A stretch of DNA of 64,000 bases from Mycobacterium sp. 852002-51961_SCH5331710 (GCF_001665535.1 NZ_LZSQ01000123.1:124001-188000); one strand, 5' to 3'; shown: positions 1-8,437, counted from the first letter of the stretch. The notes: generated from the sequence alone by a model not told the origin. Program-made: numbers and translations.

Positions 1-2
1 CG

Positions 3-821
3 GACACGCCGCTGGAACTGTCGGCGTTGGTGGAGCGGGCCGACCTCGACCCGAATGTGCACGTGATCCTCGTTTCCGGTCGGGGAGACGGCTTCTGCGG
101 CGGTTTCGATCTCTCGGCGTACGCGGAGGGTTCGTCGTCGGCGGGAGGCGGCAGCCCCTACCGTGACACCGTGCTGTCCGGCAGGACACAGGGGGAGAAC
201 AGCCGGCCCGATCAGCCGTGGGATCCGATGATCGATTACCAGATGATGAGCCGGTTCGTCCGCGGTTTCTCCAGCCTGATGCGTTGCGACAAGCCGACAG
301 TGGTCAAGATCCACGGCTACTGCATCGCCGGCGGCACCGACATCGCGCTGCACGCCGACCAGGTGATCGCCGCCGCGGATGCCAAGATCGGCTACCCGCC
401 TACCCGCGTCTGGGGTGTGCCCGCAGCCGGCATGTGGGCACATCGGCTCGGGGACCAGCGAGCCAAACGCCTTCTGCTGACCGGTGATTCGATCACCGGC
501 GCGCAGGCCGCCGAATGGGGGCTCGCGGTGGAGGCGCCGGCGCCCGAGGATCTCGACGAGCGCACCGAACGGCTGGTCGAGCGGATCGCGCGGGTTCCGG
601 TCAACCAGCTCATCATGGTCAAGCTGGCGATGAATTCGGCGCTGTACAACCAGGGCACCGCGAACAGCGCGATGATCTCCACGGTGTTCGACGGGATCGC
701 CCGGCACACGCCGGAAGGGCACGCGTTCGTCGCGCTGTCCCGCGAGCAGGGGTTCCGCGAAGCCGTTCGCCAGCGCGACGAACCGTTCGACGATTACGGC
801 CGCAGGGCCTCCGGGGTCTGA
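3..821 (+). CDS. echA4: Enoyl-CoA hydratase/isomerase (crotonase) family protein, 5' end outside window
   Basis: The reading frame is open from base 3, so the true start lies upstream of the window. The visible part shows crotonase-fold hallmarks: SGRGDGFCGGFDLSA (first oxyanion-hole loop) and HGYCIAGGTDIALHAD (second). Crotonases act on fatty acyl-CoA thioesters in the cytoplasm. A long insert of about 35 residues between these motifs (around GSSSAGGGSPYRD) matches the longer EchA4 subtype. It overlaps the next gene by one base (TGATG), suggesting translational coupling to the PaaX-type regulator. The symbol rests on the echA4 - PaaX - echA5 synteny known in M. tuberculosis; the exact substrate is unknown. 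Confidence 0.85.
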   Translation, partial: DTPLELSALVERADLDPNVHVILVSGRGDGFCGGFDLSAYAEGSSSAGGGSPYRDTVLSGRTQGENSRPDQPWDPMIDYQMMSRFVRGFSSLMRCDKPTVVKIHGYCIAGGTDIALHADQVIAAADAKIGYPPTRVWGVPAAGMWAHRLGDQRAKRLLLTGDSITGAQAAEWGLAVEAPAPEDLDERTERLVERIARVPVNQLIMVKLAMNSALYNQGTANSAMISTVFDGIARHTPEGHAFVALSREQGFREAVRQRDEPFDDYGRRASGV

Positions 822-1579
822 TGCCGAAGTCGCTGTCGCGGATGCCGGCTCGCTCCGTCGTGCTGAGCGTGCTGCTCGGCGCGCACCCGGCCTGGGCCAC
901 CGCAAGCGAGCTCATCAGGCTCACCGCCGATTTCGGCATCAGGGAGTCGACGGTGCGCGTCGCGCTGACGCGGATGGTCAGCGCAGGCGATTTGGTGCGG
1001 TCCGAGGACGGCTACCGATTGTCGGACCGTCTGATGACGCGTCAGCGCCGTCAGGACGACGCGATCAATCCGCGGCTGCGTCGGTGGGAGGGCGGCTGGA
1101 CCACCGTGGTGATCACCAGCGTCGGCACCGACGCCCGGGCCAGGGCCGGCCTGCGAAGCACGTTGCACGACGGCCGGTTCGCCGAACTGCGCGAGGGAGT
1201 GTGGCTGCGGCCCGACAACCTGGACACGGCGCTGCCGCCGGAGGCCCTGCAACGCGTGCGCGTGCTCGTGGCCCGCGACGCCGAACCCGCAGAGCTGGCG
1301 GCGCGATTGTGGGACCTACCCGCGTGGGCCCGCACGGGTCGGGCCTTGCTCGACGAAATCGCTTCGGCGCCAGATGTACCCGCGCGGTTCGCCGTCGCGG
1401 CCGCGATCGTCCGCCACCTGCTCACCGACCCGGTGCTGCCGGAAGAACTGCTGCCCGATGACTGGCCCGGCGCCGCGTTGCGTCAGGTCTACAACGACTT
1501 CGCCGCGGAGCTGTCCGCGCGGCGCGACAGTACTGGATCGTCACTCACGCGACGTGAGCAACTGATGGAGGCGACATGA
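821..1579 (+). CDS. PaaX-family transcriptional regulator
   Basis: 252 residues. The N-terminal half (about residues 5-70) is a winged-helix domain, with TADFGIRESTVRVALTRM as the recognition helix, the signature of PaaX-like repressors; the C-terminal half carries the PaaX_C pattern WLRPDNL and a WDLPAW motif. PaaX proteins sense aryl- or acyl-CoA esters and repress degradation operons. The ATG at 821 is chosen because it overlaps the stop of the crotonase (TGATG) and gives the usual family length; a longer frame starting at 515 would run through the preceding gene. Sandwiched between two crotonase genes with overlaps on both sides, it probably regulates this three-gene unit. Confidence 0.85.
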   Translation: MPKSLSRMPARSVVLSVLLGAHPAWATASELIRLTADFGIRESTVRVALTRMVSAGDLVRSEDGYRLSDRLMTRQRRQDDAINPRLRRWEGGWTTVVITSVGTDARARAGLRSTLHDGRFAELREGVWLRPDNLDTALPPEALQRVRVLVARDAEPAELAARLWDLPAWARTGRALLDEIASAPDVPARFAVAAAIVRHLLTDPVLPEELLPDDWPGAALRQVYNDFAAELSARRDSTGSSLTRREQLMEAT

Positions 1580-2343
1580 CCGGTGGAGGAGTGCGGGTCG
1601 AGAAGGACGGTGCCGTCACGACGGTGATCATGAATCGCCGGCAAGCACGCAACGCCGTCAACGGTCCGGCGGCCGCTGAGCTGTACGCGGCGTTCGACGA
1701 GTTCGACAAGGACGACTCGGCCGCCGTCGCGGTGCTGTGGGGTGACAACGGGACATTCTGCGCAGGAGCCGATCTCAAGGCGTTCGGAACACCGGACGCC
1801 AATCCGGTGCATCGCAGCGGACCCGGGCCCATGGGGCCGAGCCGAATGGTGTTGTCCAAACCGGTGATCGCCGCCGTGAGCGGATACGCCGTGGCCGGCG
1901 GCCTGGAGTTGGCGTTGTGGTGCGATCTGCGCGTCGTCGAGGAGGACGCGATCATGGGTGTGTTCTGCCGACGCTGGGGCGTACCGCTGATCGACGGGGG
2001 AACCGTGCGGCTGCCACGACTCATCGGCCACAGCCGCGCAATGGATCTCATCCTGACCGGCCGCGCCGTCGACGCGCCCGAGGCCCTGGCGATGGGCCTA
2101 GCCAATCGCATGGTGCCCAAAGGTGAAGCGCGCCAACGGGCCGAGGAACTGGCCGCCGAATTGGCCGGGTTGCCGCAGCAGTGCATGCGCGCCGACCGGC
2201 TATCGGCGCTGAACCAGTGGGGCCGCTCGGAGGCCGAGGCGATGGACTTCGAGTTCGGCAGCATGTCCCGCGTGGCCGCCGAATCCCTAGAAGGGGCCGC
2301 CCGTTTCGCCGCCGGTGCGGGCAGGCACGGCGCGAGCGCCTAA
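1576..2343 (+). CDS. echA5: Enoyl-CoA hydratase/isomerase family protein
   Basis: 255 residues, full-length crotonase. The oxyanion-hole loops are GDNGTFCAGADLKAFG (about residues 56-71) and VSGYAVAGGLELALWCD (about 102-118). ATG at 1576 overlaps the regulator stop (ATGA). It would hydrate or isomerise enoyl-CoA esters in the cytoplasm, but the paralogue family is broad and the substrate cannot be told from sequence. Third gene of a tightly overlapping unit with echA4 and the PaaX-type regulator. Confidence 0.88.
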   Translation: MTGGGVRVEKDGAVTTVIMNRRQARNAVNGPAAAELYAAFDEFDKDDSAAVAVLWGDNGTFCAGADLKAFGTPDANPVHRSGPGPMGPSRMVLSKPVIAAVSGYAVAGGLELALWCDLRVVEEDAIMGVFCRRWGVPLIDGGTVRLPRLIGHSRAMDLILTGRAVDAPEALAMGLANRMVPKGEARQRAEELAAELAGLPQQCMRADRLSALNQWGRSEAEAMDFEFGSMSRVAAESLEGAARFAAGAGRHGASA

Positions 2344-2353
2344 GGGCGCCTGA

Positions 2354-2767
2354 TCAGCCCTTGGAGATCTTGTTGTTGTTGCCGGTGTCGTTGACCTTCG
2401 GGTCGCCGTCTTTGTAGGTCACCGTGTTGTTGAGACCGACGACGCTGATCTCCTTGTCGACCTTCTCGAAGGTGACCTTGTTGTCGGCGCCGCCGATGTT
2501 CACGTTCGCGCAGGTGCCCTTGACGGTCAGCGTGTTGTTCGACCCGCCGATGTTCAGCGATTTCCCGTCGGCGCAGTCGATGTCGGCCGTGGTTCCGAAC
2601 GAGCCGTAGTTGATCGTGTTGCCGACTTCGACCTGAGCGCCCGACGAACCCGCCGTCGCGGTCGGGGTGTTGGTGTCGGAACTCTCGGATCCGCAGCCGG
2701 CGAGCAGAAGCGCCGCAGCGGCAGCACCGACGAGGGGATAGGCGATGGATGTGGCGCGCATGCTCAT
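2354..2767 (-). CDS. DUF3060 lipoprotein (Rv0679c-like)
   Basis: 137 residues. Starts MSMRATSIAYPLV, followed by a hydrophobic stretch and lipobox LLAGC with the lipidated Cys at residue 25, then a Thr/Ser-rich linker and a beta-repeat domain built from repeated N-N-T/K units (GGSNNTLTVKG, GGADNKVTF, GLNNTVTYKDG, TGNNNKISKG), typical of DUF3060. The GGSNNT-type repeats suggest a small parallel beta-helix on the outer face of the membrane. ATG at 2767 overlaps the stop of the upstream paralogue (ATGA). Function unknown. Synteny with Rv0679c-Rv0680c supports the call. Confidence 0.82.
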   Translation of the reverse strand: MSMRATSIAYPLVGAAAAALLLAGCGSESSDTNTPTATAGSSGAQVEVGNTINYGSFGTTADIDCADGKSLNIGGSNNTLTVKGTCANVNIGGADNKVTFEKVDKEISVVGLNNTVTYKDGDPKVNDTGNNNKISKG

Positions 2768-3198
2768 GCGGGCACCCGGTTGATGCGGTTGGTCATGCCC
2801 AATTCGCGTCCACGGTCCAAGATGAGCGGGTTGCCGTTCTTGTACAACACCGTCTGATCCCAGCCGTACACCGTGATGTCGTTGATCACGTTGTCGGCGA
2901 CGACGAGGTTGCCGTTGCCCTGCATCGTCACCGCCCAACAGTTCCCCAATGTGGTGATCCGATTGTTCGCGCCGTTGACGAGCAAGGTGGAGTCGGCGCA
3001 GTCGATCGTGTCGACGATGCCGATGCCCGTGATGGTGGTGTCGGTTCCCCGATGCGCGCCGACGACGCTGTTGTCGGCGCACTGACGCAACAATGGGTTG
3101 CAGACCACCGGCTCCGCCTGCGCGACGGGAGCGGCGAGGGTCAGCGGAAACACCGTGGCCGATGCCGCAAGTGATCGGGCTGCAACAGTCCACATCAT
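2764..3198 (-). CDS. DUF3060 secreted protein (Rv0680c-like)
   Basis: 144 residues from the ATG at 3198 (a second ATG at 3195 is equally possible). The N-terminus MMWTVAARSLAAS...APVAQA|EP is a Sec signal peptide with an AQA cleavage site, no lipobox. The mature part has the same asparagine-rich repeats as its downstream partner (VNGANNRITTLG, MQGNGNLVVADN). Four Cys residues follow the cleavage site. It overlaps the downstream lipoprotein by ATGA, so the two are co-translated and may work together at the envelope. A longer in-frame start at 3291 would destroy the signal peptide and run into the divergent gene, so it was not used. Confidence 0.8.
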   Translation of the reverse strand: MMWTVAARSLAASATVFPLTLAAPVAQAEPVVCNPLLRQCADNSVVGAHRGTDTTITGIGIVDTIDCADSTLLVNGANNRITTLGNCWAVTMQGNGNLVVADNVINDITVYGWDQTVLYKNGNPLILDRGRELGMTNRINRVPA

Positions 3199-3285
3199 GG
3201 ACAAGAGCGTACGTTGCCGCGTTGCGCTGTTGGGATGGTTCACCCGAGTCGCTATTAACGGTTGTGCTGGGTAGCGTGAGCGGCG

Positions 3286-3819
3286 ATGCATTCGCGGTTC
3301 GGTCCGATTGCTGTCGCGGCGGTCGTAGCGGTGGCGGCGGTGGCGGGGTGTGCTGAGACCGTCAACGGAACCGCGCAGCGCGCCACCCCCGGCGTCCCCG
3401 ATCCCGACCGCGACTACGGCTACGTCGACGACCGCTGCGGTCTACTCGACGACGAGACCGTCCAGGAGATCCTGGTCGCCGAGAACGTCGTGCGGCCCTA
3501 CAGCGGTGCGGTCTGTCAGTACGTCCTCTTTCGCGGCGACGTGACGGTCGATGCGACGTACTCCTGGTTCGAGCACGGAAGCCTCGACCGGGAGCGCGCG
3601 CTCGCCGACGAGCGTGGCGCGCAGATCACCGAGACGGACATCGAGCGCCACCCGGCCTTCACGGCTCGGCGCGACATCACCGGCGCGGCGTGCTCGGTCA
3701 CCGCCGCGGCGGGCAGCGGAGTCCTCAGCTGGTGGGTGCAGTTCCGCGATCAGCGCGCCGGCGATCCGTGCCAGGAGGCGCAAAAGCTGCTGTCGGCCAC
3801 CCTGAAATCGGAGATGTGA
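3286..3819 (+). CDS. DUF3558 lipoprotein
   Basis: 177 residues. Signal peptide with lipobox VAGC (Cys at residue 22) and a first stretch GCAETVNGTA typical of mycobacterial DUF3558 lipoproteins. The mature domain has paired Cys around CGLLDDETVQEIL and GAVCQYVL and a C-terminal WWVQFRDQ segment. Function unknown; the family is surface-exposed. It lies just upstream of a second DUF3558 gene, likely the same transcript, and divergent from the DUF3060 pair. Confidence 0.8.
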   Translation: MHSRFGPIAVAAVVAVAAVAGCAETVNGTAQRATPGVPDPDRDYGYVDDRCGLLDDETVQEILVAENVVRPYSGAVCQYVLFRGDVTVDATYSWFEHGSLDRERALADERGAQITETDIERHPAFTARRDITGAACSVTAAAGSGVLSWWVQFRDQRAGDPCQEAQKLLSATLKSEM

Positions 3820-3821
3820 CC

Positions 3822-4349
3822 GTGTGCGCCCGGTGGATTCGCCGACTGGCCGCGTTGTCCGCGTGCGCCGCGCTGCTGACAGCGTGCGGGTCGTCCGACG
3901 AGTCACCGACGTCCTCACCGACCGCCAAACCCGGCGGCGGATTCCGCAGCGGCGACTGCAACGGCATCACCGACGCAGACATCGCCGCGGCAGTCGGCTC
4001 GGAGGAGTACACCAAGGCGGTCGTCAGCGACGCGGGCTGCTTCTGGCAGGAGAACACGGTGTTCGGCACCGTCGGCGCCGGGATGGGCATCTCGACCTGG
4101 TGGTACCGCGGCAGCGACATGGACACCGAGCGGACGCTCGAACAGCAGGCCGGCCGCACGCTGACCGAACTGTCCGTCGACGGCAACAAGGGCTTCAAGG
4201 CGTTCGACGCGAACGCCTGCAGTTTTTATGTGGCCAAGGGCGGCGACGTCATCACGTGGTCCATCCAGACGATGAACCCCGCGACGCTGCCGGATCTGTG
4301 CTCGATCACCGAACAACTCGCCGAGCTCAGCCAGGAGCGCGTCAACTGA
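3822..4349 (+). CDS. DUF3558 lipoprotein, second copy
   Basis: 175 residues from GTG 3822. Arg-rich n-region (ARWIRR), hydrophobic core and lipobox LLTAC, then a Ser/Thr/Pro linker and a DUF3558 domain (DADIAAAVGSEEY, CFWQENTVFG, STWWYRG, KGGDVITWSIQT). Start choice: GGAG at 3810-3813 is well spaced for GTG 3822; an in-frame GTG at 3816 overlaps the preceding stop (GTGA) and is the alternative. Closely related in plan to its upstream neighbour, so a tandem duplication is likely. Confidence 0.78.
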   Translation: MCARWIRRLAALSACAALLTACGSSDESPTSSPTAKPGGGFRSGDCNGITDADIAAAVGSEEYTKAVVSDAGCFWQENTVFGTVGAGMGISTWWYRGSDMDTERTLEQQAGRTLTELSVDGNKGFKAFDANACSFYVAKGGDVITWSIQTMNPATLPDLCSITEQLAELSQERVN

Positions 4350-4358
4350 CTCCAAGGG

Positions 4359-4375
4359 AACTAGAGGTGTTAGTT
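4359..4375. promoter_or_regulatory. Inverted repeat, possible TetR operator
   Basis: AACTA - 7 nt - TAGTT lies 52 nt before the TetR-family start. Position and symmetry suggest an autoregulatory operator; this is inference only. Confidence 0.4.
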
Positions 4376-4426
4376 TTCTCCGGGAATCAACGACGGAATC
4401 GACGACGGCAAGGGGGCGAAGCGCAA

Positions 4427-5014
4427 ATGGCCCAGCCCTCGAGCACGCCCGCCAGGAGAGCGCCCCGGCTCAGTCGCGAATCGATCGTCAACGCCGCACT
4501 GACCTTCCTGGACCGTGAAGGTTGGGACGCGCTGACGATCAACGCGCTCGCCACCCAGCTCGGTACCAAGGGGCCGTCGCTCTACAACCACGTCAACAGC
4601 CTCGAGGACCTGCGCAGAACGGTGCGGATGCGCGTCGTCGGCGACATCATCGGCATGCTCACCAACGTCGCCGAGGGCCGCACCCGCGACGATGCGGTGA
4701 CCGCGATGGCCAGCGCCTACCGCAGCTATGCCCATCACCATCCGGGGCGCTATTCGGCGTTCACCCGGATGCCGCTGGGCGGCGACGACCCCGAATTCAC
4801 CGGTGCCACCCGGGCGGCCGCGGCGCCCGTCATCGCGGTCCTGGCGTCCTACGGACTCGAGGGTGAGAACGCGTTCTATGCGGCGCTGGAGTTTTGGTCG
4901 GCCATGCACGGATTCGTGCTGCTGGAGATGACCGGGGCGATGGAGGGTATCGACACCGACGCCGTGTACAGCGACATGGTGATGCGGTTGGCGTCCGGGA
5001 TGGAGCGCCGGTAG
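4427..5014 (+). CDS. TetR/AcrR-family regulator (Rv0681-like)
   Basis: 195 residues. N-terminal helix-turn-helix: LSRESIVNAALTFLDREG, then LTINALATQLG and KGPSLYNHVNS (residues about 15-60). The C-terminal ligand domain contains a WHG-like FWSAMHGFVLLEM segment. ATG 4427 follows a GGGGGCG purine tract; a longer frame upstream only reads through the DUF3558 gene out of frame. Immediately upstream of the str operon, as Rv0681 is before rpsL. Target genes unknown; a small palindrome in its own leader hints at autoregulation. Confidence 0.82.
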   Translation: MAQPSSTPARRAPRLSRESIVNAALTFLDREGWDALTINALATQLGTKGPSLYNHVNSLEDLRRTVRMRVVGDIIGMLTNVAEGRTRDDAVTAMASAYRSYAHHHPGRYSAFTRMPLGGDDPEFTGATRAAAAPVIAVLASYGLEGENAFYAALEFWSAMHGFVLLEMTGAMEGIDTDAVYSDMVMRLASGMERR

Positions 5015-5078
5015 CTGCGCGTGCCGGCCCATCCAGGAGAAGGTAACCTGACCTGCGGTTAGGGCGCAGCCGACGGGT

Positions 5079-5107
5079 TTGGAGCGCTGCCCCTGTGCTG
5101 GTATTGT
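5079..5107 (+). promoter_or_regulatory. Probable sigma-A promoter of the rpsL operon
   Basis: -35 TTGGAG (5079-5084), 17-nt spacer, -10 TATTGT (5102-5107). The same -35 hexamer and exactly the same spacing occur before rpsJ. It lies about 240 nt before rpsL, implying a long 5' leader. The gap 5015-5348 holds no gene: only this promoter and the leader structures. Confidence 0.65.
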
Positions 5108-5253
5108 GGACGATCGTGCCTGGCAGATAAGGCGCTTTGCGGGTGCGTTTACCGAAGGAACCCGCTGAGCGTGCCTGCACGCCGGGCCAATTCGCATGTC
5201 GCCATGCTCTGAGAATTGAGGCAATGCCTTCGAATTGCTTCGGGCGGGCGCGT

Positions 5254-5274
5254 GCGACACACCCGGTCGCGGGG
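5254..5274 (+). promoter_or_regulatory. Conserved leader element shared by rpsL and S10 operons
   Basis: GCGACACACCCG, two variable bases, CGCGGGG. 19 of 21 bases match positions 40208-40228 in the rpsJ leader; the differing bases (GT here, AC there) sit in the loop of a CCCG-4-CGGG hairpin. It is 74 nt before the rpsL start. Nearby at 5219-5229 is a second small hairpin, AGGCA-A-TGCCT. Confidence 0.55.
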
Positions 5275-5348
5275 TGCGCAACCGGGGCAAAACAGCAGTA
5301 CAGAGACTTGACCAGAACTTAAGAAGCAGCAACACAGAAAGCCGGTAG

Positions 5349-5723
5349 ATGCCAACCATCCAGCAGCTGGTCCGCAAGGGTCGCCACGACAAGCCCGCGA
5401 AGGCGAAGACCGCGGCCCTCAAGGGCAGCCCGCAGCGTCGCGGAGTGTGCACCCGCGTGTACACGACCACCCCGAAGAAGCCGAACTCGGCGCTTCGGAA
5501 GGTCGCGCGCGTCAAGCTCACCAGCGCGGTCGAGGTCACCGCCTACATCCCGGGCGAGGGCCACAACCTGCAGGAGCACTCGATGGTGCTGGTGCGCGGC
5601 GGCCGTGTGAAGGACCTGCCGGGTGTGCGCTACAAGATCATCCGCGGCTCCCTGGACACCCAGGGCGTGAAGAACCGCAAGCAGGCGCGTAGCCGTTACG
5701 GCGCGAAGAAGGAGAAGAGCTGA
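5349..5723 (+). CDS. rpsL: 30S ribosomal protein S12 (uS12)
   Basis: 124 residues, full length. Carries the decoding-centre loop TTTPKKPNSALRKVARV and the GVRYKIIRGSLDTQGV segment. Residues Lys43 and Lys88, the main sites of streptomycin-resistance substitutions in mycobacteria, are both the susceptible Lys. S12 sits at the interface of the small subunit and monitors codon-anticodon pairing. First gene of the str operon; its stop overlaps the rpsG start (TGATG). Confidence 0.99.
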   Translation: MPTIQQLVRKGRHDKPAKAKTAALKGSPQRRGVCTRVYTTTPKKPNSALRKVARVKLTSAVEVTAYIPGEGHNLQEHSMVLVRGGRVKDLPGVRYKIIRGSLDTQGVKNRKQARSRYGAKKEKS

Positions 5724-6193
5724 TGCCGCGCAAGGGACCGGCACCCAAGCGTCCGTTGGTCAACGATCCGGTCTACGGGTCGCAGCTGGTCACCCAGCTG
5801 GTCAACAAGGTTCTGCTGGACGGGAAGAAATCGCTGGCCGAACGCATTGTTTATGGTGCGCTCGAACAGGCCCGCGAGAAGACCGGCACCGATCCGGTGG
5901 TCACCCTCAAGCGCGCTCTGGACAACGTCAAGCCGGCACTCGAGGTTCGCAGCCGTCGCGTCGGTGGCGCCACCTATCAGGTTCCCGTCGAGGTGCGTCC
6001 GGATCGCTCGGTCACGCTGGCACTGCGGTGGCTGGTCAGCTTTTCCAAGGCCCGCCGCGAGAAGACCATGATCGAGCGCCTGGCGAACGAGATCCTCGAC
6101 GCCAGCAATGGCCTGGGTGCCGCCGTGAAGCGGCGTGAGGACACCCACAAGATGGCCGAGGCAAACCGCGCCTTCGCGCACTACCGCTGGTGA
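5723..6193 (+). CDS. rpsG: 30S ribosomal protein S7 (uS7)
   Basis: 156 residues, standard length. Starts MPRKGPAPKRPLVNDPVY and includes LKRALDNVKPALEVRSRRVGG, which binds the head of 16S rRNA. It nucleates 30S head assembly. Overlaps rpsL by one base. The 73-nt gap to fusA contains a direct repeat GCCGCCGGCG (6196-6205 and 6215-6224). Confidence 0.99.
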   Translation: MPRKGPAPKRPLVNDPVYGSQLVTQLVNKVLLDGKKSLAERIVYGALEQAREKTGTDPVVTLKRALDNVKPALEVRSRRVGGATYQVPVEVRPDRSVTLALRWLVSFSKARREKTMIERLANEILDASNGLGAAVKRREDTHKMAEANRAFAHYRW

Positions 6194-6266
6194 TAGCCGC
6201 CGGCGTGCAGTGTTGCCGCCGGCGCAATGACCACACAGCAACTACCAAGCGAGAGAGAAGACTTCT

Positions 6267-8372
6267 GTGGCACAGAAGGACGTGCTTACCGACCTGAACA
6301 AGGTCCGCAACATCGGCATCATGGCTCACATCGATGCCGGCAAGACGACGACGACCGAACGCATCCTGTACTACACCGGCGTCAACTACAAGATCGGTGA
6401 GACGCACGACGGCGCTTCGACCACGGACTGGATGGAGCAGGAGCAGGAGCGGGGGATCACCATCACCTCCGCGGCCGTCACGTGTTTCTGGAACGACAAC
6501 CAGATCAACATCATCGACACCCCCGGCCACGTCGACTTCACCGTCGAGGTGGAGCGCAGCCTGCGCGTGCTCGACGGTGCCGTGGCCGTCTTCGACGGCA
6601 AGGAAGGTGTCGAGCCGCAGTCCGAGCAGGTCTGGCGCCAGGCCGACAAGTACGACGTGCCGCGCATCTGCTTCGTCAACAAGATGGACAAGCTCGGTGC
6701 GGACTTCTACTTCACCGTGCGCACCATCGAGGAGCGCCTCGGAGCCCAGCCGCTGGTGATCCAGCTGCCGATCGGCGCGGAGAACGACTTCATCGGCATC
6801 GTCGACCTGGTCGAGATGAAGGCCAAGGTATGGCGCGGCGAGACCGCCCTCGGTGAGAAGTACGAGGTCGAGGACATCCCGGCCGAGCTCGCCGAGAAGG
6901 CCGAGGAGTACCGGACCAAGCTGCTCGAGACGGTCGCCGAGACCGACGAGGAGCTGCTGGACAAGTACGTCGGCGGCGAGGAGCTCACCGTTGCCGAGAT
7001 CAAGGCCGCGATCCGCAAGCTGACCGTCAGCTCCGAGCTGTACCCGGTGCTGTGCGGCAGCGCGTTCAAGAACAAGGGCGTGCAGCCCATGCTCGACGCG
7101 GTCATCGACTACCTGCCGTCGCCGCTGGATGTCGAGTCGGTGCAGGGTCACGTGCCCGGCAAGGAAGACGAGGCCATCAGCCGCAAGCCGTCGGTGGACG
7201 AGCCGTTCTCGGCGCTGGCTTTCAAGATCGCCGTGCACCCGTTCTTCGGCAAGCTGACCTACGTGCGCGTCTACTCCGGCACGGTCGAGTCCGGCTCGCA
7301 GGTGATCAACTCCACCAAGGGCAAGAAGGAGCGGCTGGGCAAGCTGTTCCAGATGCACGCCAATAAGGAGAACCCGGTTGAGCGGGCCTCCGCGGGGCAC
7401 ATCTACGCCGTGATCGGTCTGAAGGACACCACCACCGGTGACACCCTGTCCGACGCCAACGAGCAGATCGTGCTCGAGTCGATGACGTTCCCGGACCCGG
7501 TCATCGAGGTGGCCATCGAGCCGAAGACCAAGAGCGACCAGGAGAAGCTCGGCACAGCGATCCAGAAGCTGGCCGAGGAGGACCCGACGTTCAAGGTCCA
7601 CCTGGACCAGGAGACCGGCCAGACCGTCATCGGCGGCATGGGCGAGCTTCACCTCGACATCCTCGTCGACCGGATGAAGCGCGAGTTCAAGGTCGAGGCC
7701 AACGTCGGCAAGCCGCAGGTGGCCTACCGCGAGACGATCAAGCGCAAGGTCGAGAAGGTCGAGTACACCCACAAGAAGCAGACGGGTGGCTCCGGCCAGT
7801 TCGCCAAGGTGCTCATCGACCTCGAGCCGTTCACCGGCGAGGACGGTGCGACCTACGAATTCGAGAACAAGGTCACCGGTGGCCGCATCCCGCGCGAGTA
7901 CATCCCGTCGGTGGATGCCGGCGCCCAGGACGCGATGCAGTACGGCGTGCTGGCGGGTTATCCGCTGGTGAACCTCAAGGTGACTCTGCTCGACGGTGCC
8001 TACCACGAGGTGGACTCGTCGGAAATGGCGTTCAAAGTTGCGGGTTCACAGGTGCTGAAGAAGGCCGCGCAGGCGGCCCAGCCCGTGATCCTCGAGCCGA
8101 TCATGGCGGTCGAAGTGACCACACCCGAGGACTACATGGGTGACGTGATCGGTGACCTGAACTCCCGCCGTGGTCAGATCCAGGCCATGGAGGAGCGATC
8201 GGGTGCCCGCGTCGTCAAGGCGCAGGTACCGCTGTCGGAGATGTTCGGCTACGTCGGAGACCTTCGGTCGAAGACCCAGGGCCGGGCAAACTACTCCATG
8301 GTGTTCGACTCGTACGCCGAGGTTCCGGCGGCCGTGTCGAAGGAGATCATCGCGAAGGCGACGGGTCAGTGA
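6267..8372 (+). CDS. fusA: Elongation factor G
   Basis: 701 residues, GTG start preceded by a GAGAGAGAAG tract. The GTPase domain has G1 AHIDAGKTTTTE, G3 DTPGHVDF and G4 NKMD; later domains II-V follow in the usual order (EEDPTFKVHLDQETGQT and GMGELHLDI in domain III, GYPLVNLKVTLLDG in IV, the Gly-rich tail in V). It drives ribosome translocation with GTP hydrolysis and, with RRF, subunit recycling. A large antisense frame across this gene is a codon-bias shadow. Confidence 0.99.
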   Translation: MAQKDVLTDLNKVRNIGIMAHIDAGKTTTTERILYYTGVNYKIGETHDGASTTDWMEQEQERGITITSAAVTCFWNDNQINIIDTPGHVDFTVEVERSLRVLDGAVAVFDGKEGVEPQSEQVWRQADKYDVPRICFVNKMDKLGADFYFTVRTIEERLGAQPLVIQLPIGAENDFIGIVDLVEMKAKVWRGETALGEKYEVEDIPAELAEKAEEYRTKLLETVAETDEELLDKYVGGEELTVAEIKAAIRKLTVSSELYPVLCGSAFKNKGVQPMLDAVIDYLPSPLDVESVQGHVPGKEDEAISRKPSVDEPFSALAFKIAVHPFFGKLTYVRVYSGTVESGSQVINSTKGKKERLGKLFQMHANKENPVERASAGHIYAVIGLKDTTTGDTLSDANEQIVLESMTFPDPVIEVAIEPKTKSDQEKLGTAIQKLAEEDPTFKVHLDQETGQTVIGGMGELHLDILVDRMKREFKVEANVGKPQVAYRETIKRKVEKVEYTHKKQTGGSGQFAKVLIDLEPFTGEDGATYEFENKVTGGRIPREYIPSVDAGAQDAMQYGVLAGYPLVNLKVTLLDGAYHEVDSSEMAFKVAGSQVLKKAAQAAQPVILEPIMAVEVTTPEDYMGDVIGDLNSRRGQIQAMEERSGARVVKAQVPLSEMFGYVGDLRSKTQGRANYSMVFDSYAEVPAAVSKEIIAKATGQ

Positions 8373-8437
8373 GAATCGAGGGCCGCCAGGCCCGAGGATC
8401 GGAGCTGAGCCGGAGCCGAGCCATGAATGGCGCTAAG

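Noticed and set aside
3824..4426. N-terminal 200-residue extension of the TetR gene in the same frame
   Set aside because: It runs out of frame through the DUF3558 gene; the HTH begins right after ATG 4427, the normal start.
6036..8006. 656-codon open frame on the minus strand across rpsG and fusA
   Set aside because: It is antisense to two unmistakable genes; high GC with strong third-position bias leaves such frames open. Its translation (LVRQHEL-like low-complexity H/D/R/L) has no recognisable domain.
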